NCBI GenBank assembly: GCA_033030425.1
Contig: JAUFSD010000025.1
Coordinates: 434,001 to 498,000 of the forward strand
Origin: Verpa conica
Lineage: Eukaryota; Ascomycota; Pezizomycetes; Pezizales; Morchellaceae
Length of the DNA stretch: 64,000 bases
Reading direction: 5' to 3'
Under the pieces are notes generated by a model. That model was not told the origin of the DNA. It searched no databases and was given only the letters and a program-made list of their open reading frames with translations. The first letter of the stretch is position 1. Each line of letters opens with the position of its first letter. The position numbers were made by a program, and so were the translations under genes. Shown here in pieces: positions 12,039 through 23,566 of this stretch.

Positions 12039-13280
12039 CTACGGCCTAGCAGCAGCTGCAGCGACTCTTTCCTCCCTCTCCTTCTCTGCTTTATCCACAA
12101 TCTCCCTCCACCTCCTTGCAAACTCCCATACAGCTTCCTCCCCCTCTAACCCCACATCTACCACGTCCCTCGGCAACTTACTAGCCCCATACTGCGGTGT
12201 AACAAACTGATACGCCTCAGGGTCATCTCTATTCACCAATCTCAGTTCCACTTCCCCTTCCTCATTCTCTCCATTCCTTAGCCGGAGGATTTCAACCCAA
12301 GAGAAGAGGATCGTATCCGTGCGTGGCGCAAATGGATTAATATCAATGAGCCACACACGCTTCTTCTCTTCAATCTCGGTATGGGGAATATAGGCGTCAA
12401 AGACGTAGTCGGGGTCCGGGAATGTAGGTTGAAGGTTTTCGACAAAAAATTCCTGGATAGACTTGATGAGAGAGGGGCAGAGATCTGCAAGGAAGTCATA
12501 GTGGTTTAGGTCGCGCTGGGTTATAGCTAGAATGCGACGGGATGAGACAAAAACACGGAATTCCATGGAAGGGTTTAGTAAGAACCATTTCCGGAGAACG
12601 AGGTGGTAGGGAATTGTTTCTGGAGTAAGTTTTTGTTCCTTTTGAACCTCCTGGTTAGGTTCACCAGAAACCTCCCCTACACCTTGCTCTCCTTCTCCGC
12701 CTTTACTAACCTCTCCTTCCCCCTCTGACTCATCCACATCATCGTCATCCACACAATCTCGAAACGCATGTTCCAAATCATGAGTGATAAAGTCTGAACT
12801 CTTCAGCAAAAGATAAACCTCTCCTGGCGTCCTACACTCCAACGTATTTGTTGCCGTCATAAACGCTGCATCCTTTGGGGAGCTCCAATTCAACTTTGGA
12901 GATACCTTTCCTCCAAGCTCTCTCATCGTCTGCTTAATCCTCTCATGTAACTCCGGAAACCTCTCTGTTGGGTTCAAAACCCTCGTTGTCTCATCTCCTC
13001 CACCTTCTTCATCTTCAGTCTCCCCTTCGGAGCCCTCTTCGGAGTCAGACAGTGTTGTGATCTGCTCTTCATCATCAGGTAGCACAATCCCGTCCTCACG
13101 AAGGTAGCTTAGAAACTCGGGTGTGAGAGGGATTGTTCGGGCTTTGGGAGTGATTTGCCGGTAGATTGGATGCCATGATGCAAATGAGCAGTTAAGTATG
13201 TGAGATTTACGGACAGGAGGGAAGATATCACGGAGAGATTTAGGGGCCTCGAGGGTGTTTGTGATGGTAGGTTGAACCAT
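12039..13280 (-). CDS. CDC123: Cdc123/D123, eIF2 assembly chaperone
   Basis: Single exon of 413 residues from the ATG at 13280. Family motifs are present in order: NCSFASWHPIYR near the N-terminus, TPEFLSYLREDGIVLP, an acidic Ser/Glu stretch, a PKLNWSSPKDAAFM segment, LRKWFLLNPSMEFRVFVSSRRILAITQRD, YVFDAYI and VWLIDINPFAPRTDTILFSW. These form the ATP-grasp-like fold that binds eIF2-gamma and promotes eIF2 trimer assembly in the cytosol. The region around residues 195-225 is an extra acidic low-complexity insert (VDDDDVDESEGEGE and following), longer than in compact homologues. Length fits the family. Intronless, unlike most neighbours. Confidence 0.95.
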   Translation of the reverse strand: MVQPTITNTLEAPKSLRDIFPPVRKSHILNCSFASWHPIYRQITPKARTIPLTPEFLSYLREDGIVLPDDEEQITTLSDSEEGSEGETEDEEGGGDETTRVLNPTERFPELHERIKQTMRELGGKVSPKLNWSSPKDAAFMTATNTLECRTPGEVYLLLKSSDFITHDLEHAFRDCVDDDDVDESEGEGEVSKGGEGEQGVGEVSGEPNQEVQKEQKLTPETIPYHLVLRKWFLLNPSMEFRVFVSSRRILAITQRDLNHYDFLADLCPSLIKSIQEFFVENLQPTFPDPDYVFDAYIPHTEIEEKKRVWLIDINPFAPRTDTILFSWVEILRLRNGENEEGEVELRLVNRDDPEAYQFVTPQYGASKLPRDVVDVGLEGEEAVWEFARRWREIVDKAEKEREERVAAAAARP

Positions 13281-14035
13281 TGTAGCGGTTTTAACTCGAG
13301 AGGATGTTTCTTGAACTACTAGTAAATAATATTGGAGCTGGTACAGAACAAAGATGATCGAAGGAGGGGGGGTAGATGAGAAAGAATAGGAAGACCACCT
13401 TTATACAGTATGAATCATAGTAGATGTCGATTGTTTGGGGCGAATTATTTAGTGGGGACCAAGGGCCGGGTAACTAAATGACTCAGTCTACTATCATCAA
13501 CTATCACTCGCTACTATTATTTACATAGTGCCGTATCATCACGGTAATCACCGATACTTTCTGCAATTTACTAGTCTATAATATCAGTCCTTCTTGAGTC
13601 TATTATGGGCTCTTCTAATATTACTTATGTATTTTGTATGTCTAGTAGTTACACTTTAGAAACAGCTTACAGAACGCCTCCCCCGGTAGTGCTCTTGACC
13701 CGCAATTACGTACAAAGAAGACCCTCCGTTATTACCCATAAGATATTCCTAATGGATTGCTTAGACAACTATGGGGGAGGCTTTCTGCAAATAGCAAACC
13801 ACTGGATAGAATATTTAAAATAGAACAACTATCGGGTTCCTAGATATAAACCTACTATACCTGTGCGTAAGTTAGCCCTGGTAATCTCGAGGCGAGCTTC
13901 TATCGTTTTCGGGATATTTCATAGTACTCATATGTACACTCATATAAATCATTACATGCACTCAATTAAATAAAAAAAGCATGCCCTCCTAACTACAAAT
14001 CTTAATCATGCAACCCTAGATGGTAATAAAAATAT
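13281..14035. other. Gene-poor AT-rich interval
   Basis: About 750 bp between CDC123 and the first 5S gene. A weak imperfect terminal inverted repeat (CAGAA.GCCTCCCCC) bounds 13670-13787 but lacks a clear target duplication. No coding signal. Confidence 0.5.
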
Positions 14036-14154
14036 GAGTTCAGTACCCAAGATTCCCACATGGTCACCCGCTGCAGTACTAACTAGGCGATACGATGATT
14101 GGGTACAGCAGAGCGGACGGGATGCTCCATTTCCATCGTTCTATGACCGAACAC
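14036..14154 (-). rRNA. 5S ribosomal RNA gene, copy 1
   Basis: Read on the minus strand, this 119-bp segment matches the eukaryotic 5S pattern: a GGTCATAG start after helix I, CATCCCGTCCGCTCT, the internal control region GTTAGTACTGC.GCGGGTGACC and GGGAATC. Helix I can form (GTTCGG with CTGAAC), as can helix II (ACGATG with CATCGT) and helix III (GGAGC with GCTCT). A TATA sits at -28 to -25 (14179-14182), as in dispersed Neurospora-type 5S genes, and a T5 run follows the 3' end as a Pol III terminator. It pairs with a near-identical inverted copy at 14456. Exact ends are uncertain by a few bases. Confidence 0.9.
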
Positions 14155-14455
14155 GTTGATTATCATAGAATAATGCATTATATCCGTTTTTTTAATTCCA
14201 AACACGCCTACTATCAAGTTAAGTATAAACAGGCTATTATTCAGGAAATAATACTACTGGTACTTATTCGGGCAGTATCCTAAGTCTGGTGGCTGGTAGG
14301 GTAATAATAGGTTACTATTATATCTACTAGGGTAGGTCTTGTGATCTAGAGATATACTATGGCCTTTGTCGGAAATTGCCGTAGTGTTCATCTTTGGTAG
14401 GTTTATTTCCTCGGCAGAGTGGCAGGGTATGGAGTAATTTGAACAAACTACTACT
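14155..14455. promoter_or_regulatory. Shared upstream region of divergent 5S genes
   Basis: 301 bp between the two 5S copies. It contains a TATA at -28 of copy 1 (14179-14182) and a TATG at the equivalent position of copy 2 (14428-14431). No open frame of note. Confidence 0.6.
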
Positions 14456-14574
14456 GTGTTCGGTCATAGAACGATGAAAATTGAGTATCCCGTCCGCTCT
14501 GCTGTACCCAATCATCGTATCGCCTAGTTAGTACTGCAGCGGGTGACCATGTGGGAATCTTGGGTACTGAACTC
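14456..14574 (+). rRNA. 5S ribosomal RNA gene, copy 2
   Basis: Same 119-bp gene as copy 1 in the opposite orientation, differing at three positions near its bases 25-34. One change turns the helix III pair of GGAGC into TGAGT, which leaves only wobble pairing at its ends. The internal control region is identical to copy 1. The upstream element is TATG rather than TATA, and a TTTT terminator lies at about 14580. It may be a weaker or decaying copy; the sequence alone cannot tell whether it is transcribed. Confidence 0.85.
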
Positions 14575-17154
14575 TTCTTCTTTTGCCTCTTGCGCTTTTA
14601 ACCCCTGCTGTTGTCGGTGAACGAATAGTATTGATATCATTACCCTGTAGGTGTGACTGCGTATGACGACAAAAACACACACGCACGAATAAGGCCACTT
14701 GAACAACTACCTTACTCATTGGAGAATTATATTACACAAGATCATAACAGCCCTATATGGTACTTATAGGGTAGCAGGTTCTATTTTTATGACGTTCTTA
14801 TCTCCAACAGCCATGTGATATAGCATATTACATGTGTCTATTTAAGCAGACCCCCATAAAATAATACTCCTCCCCAGCTCATATAAGACTAGTTGGTTAT
14901 ATGCATACTGTATAACCTGCCAGTACAACAACAATGCAGTCCACCACCCGCTTGCCAGTTTTCTAGAATGTTTTGTTCCTAGCACAGAACCTTGCCCCGA
15001 GATTAGCTATACAACTTCGATCCTGAAACCTATAAATAATTCACACAATAGCACTTTTTTAAAAAAAAATCAATCACCCAGAGAGTCTTTTATATGGCCC
15101 CTGTTCCTCCCGTAAGCTGATATCCGAAAAAAATTTTATCACGCGAGCCCGGGGTTTGTAAAGCAGACAACAAGGTCATGGCCAACAAAGAGATTTGGCC
15201 TACGGCATTCAGAAGACTCGGTAGTACAGGGCAATGAGCTGGGATGCGCTGCAACGTTAGAGATCGGCTGCAGGGACACAGCAGCGGGACGGCACATCGC
15301 GGCAGCTAACACCAATAGGTAGATGTTAGAGAGAGCCCCTTAAACATATAGTGGGTAATGTTGTGGTGTTGTGATGTGGCCGAGCTTGATACGGTGCGTA
15401 TGTATATATTACGCACCATGTATAGAGTACGATGCTATGGCATAGTATCGAGTGATTATTTGTGATGGATATCCTCGGTTCAGGGAATTAATTACATAAA
15501 TATATATGATCGATGAGATATGATAAGAGATGCCCAGATCAAGAGCTGGCCAACAGATGGATTCCAATCTGGGCTGGAGGGGGGAATGCAGAGTCTGGGC
15601 CAACTCCAGCCAGATCGCTTTAATTAGCGATGCTGATGAAGCTCCTTGGAACGTCTAGAAGCAAGATGGGCGGGCAGGCATCTATCGTGCGTGTGCTGTA
15701 TGTACCTACTTAACTTACTCCACACATGCCGCCTGTAACCCGAAGTTCTCGCTGTCAATATACATGTATTACTCTAGAGCCTGCTGCTGGCCTAACGCGC
15801 GTACTAGGAAAATAAATAGGGAGTGCTCTGCTACTGCATGTAACTATCCCATGAGATTAACCTTCCATCTCGGTCAGAGTTCAACCGGTTTACACCATCT
15901 GTTGACCAATTCCGGCGAATCTACAACCGGTTCCTGGGCCTCGGCCGATTGGCAAGGGTTCACCGCTGGCCAGTTGCCATTTGCGGGAGCGCAGTTGTTG
16001 CCGTTTCTGTGAAACACTTCCTCGGTCCAGATCCGAGACATGTCACTAATGTCCATGATATCACCGAACCAGCACAAACAAAGACAAAAACAAAGCATGG
16101 TAATGATTCCTGCACAATAATCAGAGAAAAAGCAAAACCCCTTCATCCCGGGCGGAGGAGACCCGGATATAATCATTTCCCCCAACTTGAAAAAGCAATC
16201 CGCGTGTGAAAACAACAAAAGGCAAGGCCGTGATGATCATAAATACGGCGCTTGAGTAAAAAAGGGAGGTTTGCACGCAAAAATACCAGCTGATCGTGAG
16301 GGGTGATTTCTTGTGATGCACATGCCCCTCACATAGTTCGCTCTCCATTTCTCGCTCGCGTGTACATGTCAATGAAGATGATGCATGCAGCTCTACCTAG
16401 TACAGATCTGAGACGCCGTACATACCGACCCCATCATATCCGGATTCCCCTCCTCTACCAAGCAGTAAAAACGTTATCCCTCCCCAGACAGAAAGAAGAA
16501 AAAGAAAAAAACCACCCCGCCTGCAAAGCGTACTAAAATTGAGTAGAGTATAGTGTCCCACACAAAAAGAAGTAAAAGAGGAAGGGACAGGATTAACCAA
16601 AGAAGAAGTCGTCAGATGTAGAACGTAACAACGTAGCAAAAAAAAAAAAAATAGCCCACCAATCTTTTACCAATTCCACCCCCCTTCATTCCGTAGCTAG
16701 ATATAGCCTCATAAAAATAAAAAAGTAGTTTCAAAAACACCATACGGGGGACCTTTTCCGCCCCGGATTTTCTTTTTTTCCCCTCTTGTAGTACAATCGC
16801 GATCCCAATCTATGAAAAACGACTAACAAAACAGCAAGGGGTAGCAGCGACCATTTCCTAGTTACTCATTGAGGAGAACAGAGACAAAGAGGTCAAAAAA
16901 TGCAAATAATACAATGCGCAAGACCCTAGCTAGGCTATGTCGTTTGCTTGAAGATCACCCCACCAACCATAACTGAATTGATCAAAACCCGCCAGCGTAC
17001 ATACGTAGAGAAAAAAAGTTAAGGGAGAGGAGCGGTGTCTATGCATGGACAGGAAAACAGGCGTCAAAATATACAGAATTTATAAATCGCAGCGCAGAGA
17101 ACCACCCAAGGATTGAAAAATATGGAAAATGGATTGAATTTTGATAGGTTTTTT
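14575..17154. other. Gene-poor interval
   Basis: About 2.6 kb between 5S copy 2 and the GDS1-like gene. Several short open frames on both strands near 15.7-16.6 kb overlap one another and show no family motif. Homopolymer A runs lie near 16640. I see no supported gene. Confidence 0.5.
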
Positions 17155-18434
17155 TTAAAAATCTAGGAGATCATCCAGTTCATCTAGTTCGACGCTTTCA
17201 GGACTACCGAGATGTCTCTCTAGTTCGCCACCCCAATTACCTAGTCCAAGACCCAATACAGAACCGGTAGCGCTGCTAGATTTCTCTTGATCCCGATTGT
17301 GATTCTGGGCAGCATCTGCTCCGACTGGGTTCTCTGACTTTGCACTAGGAACAATGGGCGTGAGTTGAGTAGGCCCCACCATGGGACTATTGAAGACAGC
17401 AACAGCCGGCGTTGAGGTTCCATAGCCCAAAAGCATCGCTGCCGCATCGTTGGTAGACGATTCGATGTGGCGATCTTCGCTCACATCTGCCTCATATTCT
17501 CCTCGTGTTCTTTTCTTGTCAGACTCCTTTTTCTGGTCTAATTCTCTAGATGTAGATCGGCGCACGATAAAAATTGCAGACTGGCTAAACTCTCGTTCGT
17601 CGCCTTCAAGTGCTGGCGTAGAAAGAGAACTTTTGTTATCTAATGAAGCGGGGGAAGTAGTCCTTTCGCGCGCAATGATGCTGGTCCTAGAAGTACCTAA
17701 AGTGCTAGTAGTTTCCTCGGAAGACTCGGCTTCTGATTCGTCGTGTAGTCCCAGATCAATCTCTGGACTAGGCGACATTTCTGTCCTTCTCCTACTCTCT
17801 TCATCGTCGGACAGAGCAGGCGAAACGACACTTCTTCTAGAAGGAAGACTATCATTCTCATGCTTGGGAATTGGTTGATGAGGGCAAGTAGTAAGATAGA
17901 AATAAATACGCCTTGGGTGGGTGGTGATGAGTTGTTTAGCGATAATACAAGGTGTTGAAGGTGTTTTGTCGCGTTTGAGAAACGAGTTTAATCGTGAGGA
18001 AATGATCGCGTGGGGATTAGCCGAACTGTGGGGCACGTCAGCATTGCATGAACACCACATACTCAGATAAGAGAAACTTACTTCTCGACAATGTTAACAA
18101 CCCCCGCTAGTTCAGCGGCCAATTCTTTGACAGTATGTGGTCGGTTTCCTGTCCGCTCAAGGACATCTACAACTCCTGAAACAATATCGTCATTGATACC
18201 ATCATGGCTGATTCTGGTTTCTGGTGGCGGCGAAGGAGGGAGATTACTGCCGTAGCGGTCTTGCCGAGAAAGAGCGGCTGGAGGGGAATATTCTCTTTTG
18301 ATTTTTTTCTGGGGGGGTTGGTCGCCCTTTGCTGGAGAAACAGGGCTTTGTTGGTGTTTTTTGGCTGCACTTTGTGGGAGTTGTATTCCAAGAGAGGGCA
18401 GCGACAACGATTTTCGGCGAGTATTGTAACCCAT
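17155..18434 (-). CDS. GDS1: Gds1-like winged-helix protein
   Basis: Minus-strand exons 18434-18082 and 18025-17155 give 407 residues. The N-terminus (MGYNTRRKSLSLPSLG) is basic and Ser/Pro-rich. A conserved domain spans the intron: DDIVSGVVDVLERTGNRPHTVKELAAELAG then VNIVE joined to NSANPHAIISSRLNSFLKR, ending RRIYFYLTTCPHQPIP. This is the winged-helix domain of the fungal Gds1 family. The remaining 240 residues are acidic, Ser/Thr-rich and disordered, ending in ELDELDDLLDF, a short acidic hydrophobic tail of activation-domain type. In yeast GDS1 was linked to respiratory growth in a nam9 mutant; a nuclear regulatory role is inferred here. Confidence 0.8.
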
Positions 18435-20449
18435 TTTTTTTTCGCAAAGAGAGATGTAATTATAGTGTTAAAGGATACGTAGTTCGAGTGTCGAATGTAA
18501 ATTTTTTACAATCGAACGTTCATACACCGGTCACTTGTGAAAGGGTATGAGTGTCAAGAAATCGGAGAAGTTGTCGGTTTGCTATTTTTTTTTTGACGAA
18601 GACACTATCGGAGAAGGCAGCCTGTGAAATCACGCCTGTCGGCACCGACTAGGTAGGTCGGATAAAAATGCGGTGGGTGGGTGGTCGCACAAAGAATAAT
18701 ATGTTGTAGGTAAACAACAACACCTGTTAGGCGCGGGAAAGTGGAAAAAGCGACCAAAGAAAAAATGGCGTCGCTTGGTGACAACAGCGGCGAGAAACCG
18801 GCAGTTGATGAGTTATCCCGCAATATAGAGATACTAGTATCGATGAAAGGAGAACAACGTATACAGATGTTTTAGGGCTGTTGAATTTTTAATCTGCCTG
18901 CCAACACGAGCGACAACCTGCGTTCTTTGCAGAAATGGCTGACAGCAGGTGGTATGTGCGTAGTGTAGTAGAAGTGGAGAAGTGTTAGAGAGAATGGAGG
19001 GGAGAGGAATGATGGACGAGCTGCTGGAACAGATGAAATTCCTCGATCAGGAGGGATTTGAGGATGACGGATGGTGGAGTACATCATCTTGGATTTTCTG
19101 TTGCCGTTACTAAGGATGGAGATTTGAGGCGCAGAGGGGATCCTAGGTGGAGACAGGGTGCGTGCAGCGAGTGATATCGCTAGGATTATTGATTTGGTTA
19201 CTGAGGGGTGGGTGGTGTCTGAGGTTTTTTTTCCTTCCTTTTTCCCACTTTCTTTTTCCCGTCGTTCTGTTTCGTGGTGTCACGCCGCTTGGCCCTTTCC
19301 CCTCAGACACTATTTTTTCCCTGGACCAACGGTAAATCGAATTTTCCACAGGCACAACCCAGTCATCCCAGAAACCCCAGTCGAATAGCCCACACCACAC
19401 CCAAAACTTCAAAGAGGTTTTGGAGAGACTCCGCCAGGCGACCGCCGCTCCGGCAAACTTGAGACCGACCGCCGTTTGCCCTTTCCGGCGGCCAGTTGTA
19501 AGGAAGCAGCCGCAATGTAAATGGCCCAATCAGAGTGACGTAGATCCCAGTCTAGTTTCGAGCGGCGACGACTCATGCATGCCCGAAGAAAACGCCAACC
19601 CATCCCAAATCCGGAAAGGCCAATAATATGCTTTTCTAGTCATATCGGAAAATAAGTTATTCTCTTAGCTTGTCACCCCCACAGCCTTACCTCGATATGG
19701 GATGACCCGATATCGCGCATTCCAGGCTGTTGTTGTGTCGTTAGAGTGGGCTGCATGCGTCGCAAACTGCCCCGTGCCGAAGAATGAACCCCAGAACAAA
19801 CTTGCCGCTGGGTCGGATTCCTTCGTTTGTTGATGCGTGTTGCCCCTTGTTTCGGTATGCGATAAGCTTGCCTCATAGGTTATGCGTATCAAACACACTC
19901 AGGCCTGTCAAAGAAGTTATTTTCGTATGTAGCTAGATCACTAAATCGCTAAAAATGTAGTGGGGATAAATCATCGTATTGGCGCGTAGGTGGGGACACC
20001 GTAAAGCATGTAAAATACTCTCGAGAAAACCGCGGAGGGGAAATGATGAGCACGTTCATCTTTTCCGTACTGAACGTGGCAAAGCATAGATCGCCACCTT
20101 AGATCCACTGGGCTTGTTCCAGGTAAAGCTCGACGTCAGAGCAACCAGAGGACACATCGTCATACCGGTACTTTTGCCTAGTAGGCAGAAATGTATCATC
20201 AGGACCCATTTTAGCTGCCTTATCAGTGAAAGATATTTGCTGCTTTACCTACATATTGAATCTATTAAATTAAATTATTATTTCTAAGCATGTTAGTACG
20301 TCATGTTATTATCCGTGCCTTCACTTATCACCCGACCTAAACAGTCATTGCCAGTGTCAAACATACCTAAGTATCATACAAATAATTCAAGTTCCAGTGC
20401 TGGAGCCTATGAGTCAACGATTATTGCCTTCATTTTTAATATGTAAAAC
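18435..20449. other. Intergenic, no supported gene
   Basis: About 2 kb. A 39-codon frame at 18994-19113 on the plus strand (MEGRGMMDELLEQMKFLD...) looks more protein-like than its surroundings but is too short to call. Other frames overlap each other across 19.1-19.9 kb and carry no motif. Confidence 0.45.
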
Positions 20450-21818
20450 TTACGACTCAGCCGGCCTCGCCTCGATCCAGTATGTTGTCCCAAAGTGATA
20501 TCTCGAAACTTTATCGATCACCAACCCACTTTCCTTCAATATACCTTCAACATCCCGGTTCCACCAACATCCCCATGTTTCGGCATGTTTCGGCGCCAAA
20601 GAATCAAGGACACTGTTGAGCCATTCGTAGTGGGATCTTCCGTGCTCTAGTAATATTATTTTCCCACCGTCTTTTTTACAAATCCTCCCAAGATTCTTCA
20701 ATAAGTCTACTGGGGAGTGGTGGGAACACAGCCCCATAGACTGAATGACTGTATCATAACCCTTTCCTACTAGAGGTGGCTCAATGGGTTCGGCAGCATC
20801 CTGAACTAGGAATATGACGTTTTTGTATTTGGGATATTTCTCTATACGGTATACATATATTAGCGCTATGTAATCAGAAAATCATAGAAATATTTAAAGG
20901 AACTAATCAGCTACTATAACTAAAGTTGGCGATTAACTCGACCTACCTTGGAACTTTTTTCTTGCTTCTTTTAACATACTTGCACTGGTATCTACCATCG
21001 TGATTGAACTGCATTTTCTTAACGGGTAATAACCAACATTTCTACCTGTTCCTGCCGAGACCTCCAAAACATCGCCCTTCAAATACCGTAATCAAAGGGA
21101 TCTTATTAGCAAAATTCCCTCTCAATCCTTAAGACAAAGAGGATGCTCAAGTGCTCGAGGTAGAAGATTAGAGAACACTTACATGTGCTCTCTTCCCCAA
21201 TGCTCTTCTTAGTAGCGGCATCCCCATGAAAAATTCACTTGCCCATATCTCCCCATCATACTTCTTCGCAATATTCTCATAAACATGCGACTTGTCGGCC
21301 TGGTTTTGTTCTTGTGGAATGTACTCTGGGATGTTCTTGAGTGAAAAATAAACATAAGTTCCGTAGGCTGTAAGTGTGTACGCTGCTATCCCCGCGAGTA
21401 TAAACGGTGCTTTATTTCTTGGCTTTAGAGGGGTAGGAAGATTCGGTAGGGTAGTTTTGATGGTTCTATGAAAAATACGGTTAGCAGTGTGTCTGAATGA
21501 GGTTTATTGCATAGCGGAAGACACGTTGGAATGCATGAGGCACTGAAAGAGTCGATGGACACTGTGACTGCCATTGTAGAAGCACAGTGCAGATGCTTCA
21601 TATGATAGAAATCCGTAGAGCCTGCTAAAATATAAATTTTTGCGATGAGAAGAGGATTACCTTGACTTCGGTAGCCCACTAGCTAGTGGAGACCCCCCTG
21701 GTACATTTTTTCTGGCAGTAAGATGTGACCGGAGAGGAGGAGTAGGAGTAAGAGAAGATATAGAAGTCTGTCTTCCTGTTTTACTAGCTTTCTTTCTTGA
21801 GGGAGTAGTGGTGCCCAT
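20450..21818 (-). CDS. OMS1: Oms1-like mitochondrial SAM-dependent methyltransferase
   Basis: Minus-strand exons 21818-21661, 21465-21183, 21076-20947 and 20841-20450 give 320 residues. Start is the ATG at 21818 (MGTTTPSRKKASK), opening a basic Ser/Thr-rich presequence-like region. A hydrophobic segment (FILAGIAAYTLTAYGTYVYF, around residues 67-87) would anchor it in the inner membrane. The catalytic domain has the SAM-binding motif LEVSAGTGRN (about 151-160), VDTSASMLKEAR (motif II region), GYDTVIQSMGLCS and a C-terminal sheet. YENIAKKYDGEIWASEFFMG ahead of motif I is typical of Oms1. Yeast Oms1 is an inner-membrane protein linked to respiratory chain biogenesis; substrate is not evident from sequence. 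The first intron is about 195 nt, longer than the rest. Confidence 0.85.
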
Positions 21819-23244
21819 TGTTCTTTGAAAGGGTTCTTCAATTGATCTCAAGGTAGAGGAAGGTAGATGATTGATGTGGTGTTGAAGGAACAGAACCTAC
21901 CAAGCAACAGATCGAGTGAAAAGAAGCAGAAAACAGCCTTCTGTATCAAAATGTTCCCATGCTAGACATAAATAGCGCATTAAGAAGAGCAAAAGATTTT
22001 AACAAGGTAACCGGCCAGCGGTTTCACAGACGATCGATCGGGGAGAGTGTCGTCGAAAAGATCTACAGACCTGCCAAGACTTGGGGCTCGAATCTCTACT
22101 CTAGGGTCAGGGGAGAGAGCTCCTATATCAACAACATTGCTTTTCATCCGGGAGATTGAAATTCCAGTTCGATTCATCATAATAATCAAATAAACACTTA
22201 ACTCCAAGAATTATATTTCTAAAATGTTACTACTGACCCCATCTGTAAAGGTAGTGCTTAATACGTTAGCTGTACTAAAGCATCGATGATTTAAATTTAA
22301 TTCGAAAGACTGACGGTTCTATCTTATGGTCGTTTTTTCACCCATTAACCCACCCCCTACATAAAATAGTAAAATATCGTAACTTTTATTATAATTTACA
22401 TAAACTAAAATTCTTACAGTCTTTAATATATGCATGAGTTAAGTTCAATCTATGTATCTATGGAAGCTTTGAGGGGTTTATTTCTCACCTACAGGAGGCT
22501 ATTGTTAATAAAAGGACTAACGCCACTGCTGATAATGGATTTAGAAGTATAAAATTTAGCGTTCATTACTGGGCCTTGTACACATGGTAAATTACTGCGG
22601 ATTCGAAGGATTGAATCATATTAAATCACTCGACTTGAATCACTCATGCTCATCGATCATCTTTTACGCTGCTATTGAATAAATGAATTAATCATAAGTA
22701 CATGAAGATTCATACTGCACTGCTATATATTATTTCTTTGGTTCAGTTAATTATATAATTACAAGTAAATTTAGGCTTCGATCCCGACAATGCACCTTAT
22801 AGTGCTATTTAGTGGACTTTAATTTACTGGCTCTAACTATTCAGATCCCTTTCTAGACACAATAGGGGGATAGTCTGGTTCAATCATTTAATTTAAATAG
22901 AAGGAATAGATCTATATTCTCACATATATATACACGCCCCGTCTCATCACCTATAGTATTCGTTTCGGAGGTGTTTTTATTTATATAACCTGCATATGTA
23001 GTACTGTGTATTTAAAACGATTCGATTTGTGTTTAGAGGTTTTTTTATCTTATGTTTTGTTTCAATGTACCTTAATATGGTACCACTGACAGGGATAGTT
23101 AGGGAAGTATATGTATAGATATCCCGTCTATCTGATAAGGTTACTCTGATATGGCCACTCTGATGAGCTGACTAGCTAGCCGCACCACTGGCTTTATTTG
23201 TATTTAATCCTCTAATGATCAATGCAAGACCTTAAGTAAGTATA
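21819..23244. other. Gene-poor AT-rich interval
   Basis: About 1.4 kb upstream of the OMS1-like gene, strongly AT-rich, with short frames only. Nothing recognisable. Confidence 0.5.
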
Positions 23245-23566
23245 TGGAAGCGTAAATCGGTCAAAAGTGTTTTTCCCACCAGTGGTCAATTAAAGTACAA
23301 AAACGCTAGATTCCAGCGCTTGTATGTGCTATTCTCACTGAATACAGCACTCTGTACCTGAGTCAAAACTAATCTATTGAGACAGGTGCTTAGACATTAG
23401 TGATAGTGACTTACCTCTCTAGTGGCTTAGTGACTTTGCCACCTAATTAAATTAACTAGTGCTAGTTAGGAATGTTTGACTTAAGTACAAGGTGCTGGAA
23501 TCTAGCATTTTTGTACTTTAATTTACCACCGGTGGGAAAAATACTTTTGACCGATTTACGCTTCCA
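23245..23566. mobile_element. MITE-like inverted-repeat element, 322 bp
   Basis: Terminal inverted repeats of about 80 bp start TGGAAGCGTAAATCGGTC at 23245 and end with the complement at 23566. The arms differ at roughly six positions, mostly transitions. A TA dinucleotide flanks each end (23243-23244 and 23567-23568), the target duplication of Tc1/mariner elements. The 160-bp centre codes for nothing, so it is a non-autonomous element. Confidence 0.85.

Noticed and set aside
13670..13787. Possible third-type MITE with CAGAA.GCCTCCCCC ends
   Set aside because: Only about 15 bp of imperfect inverted repeat and no target-site duplication.
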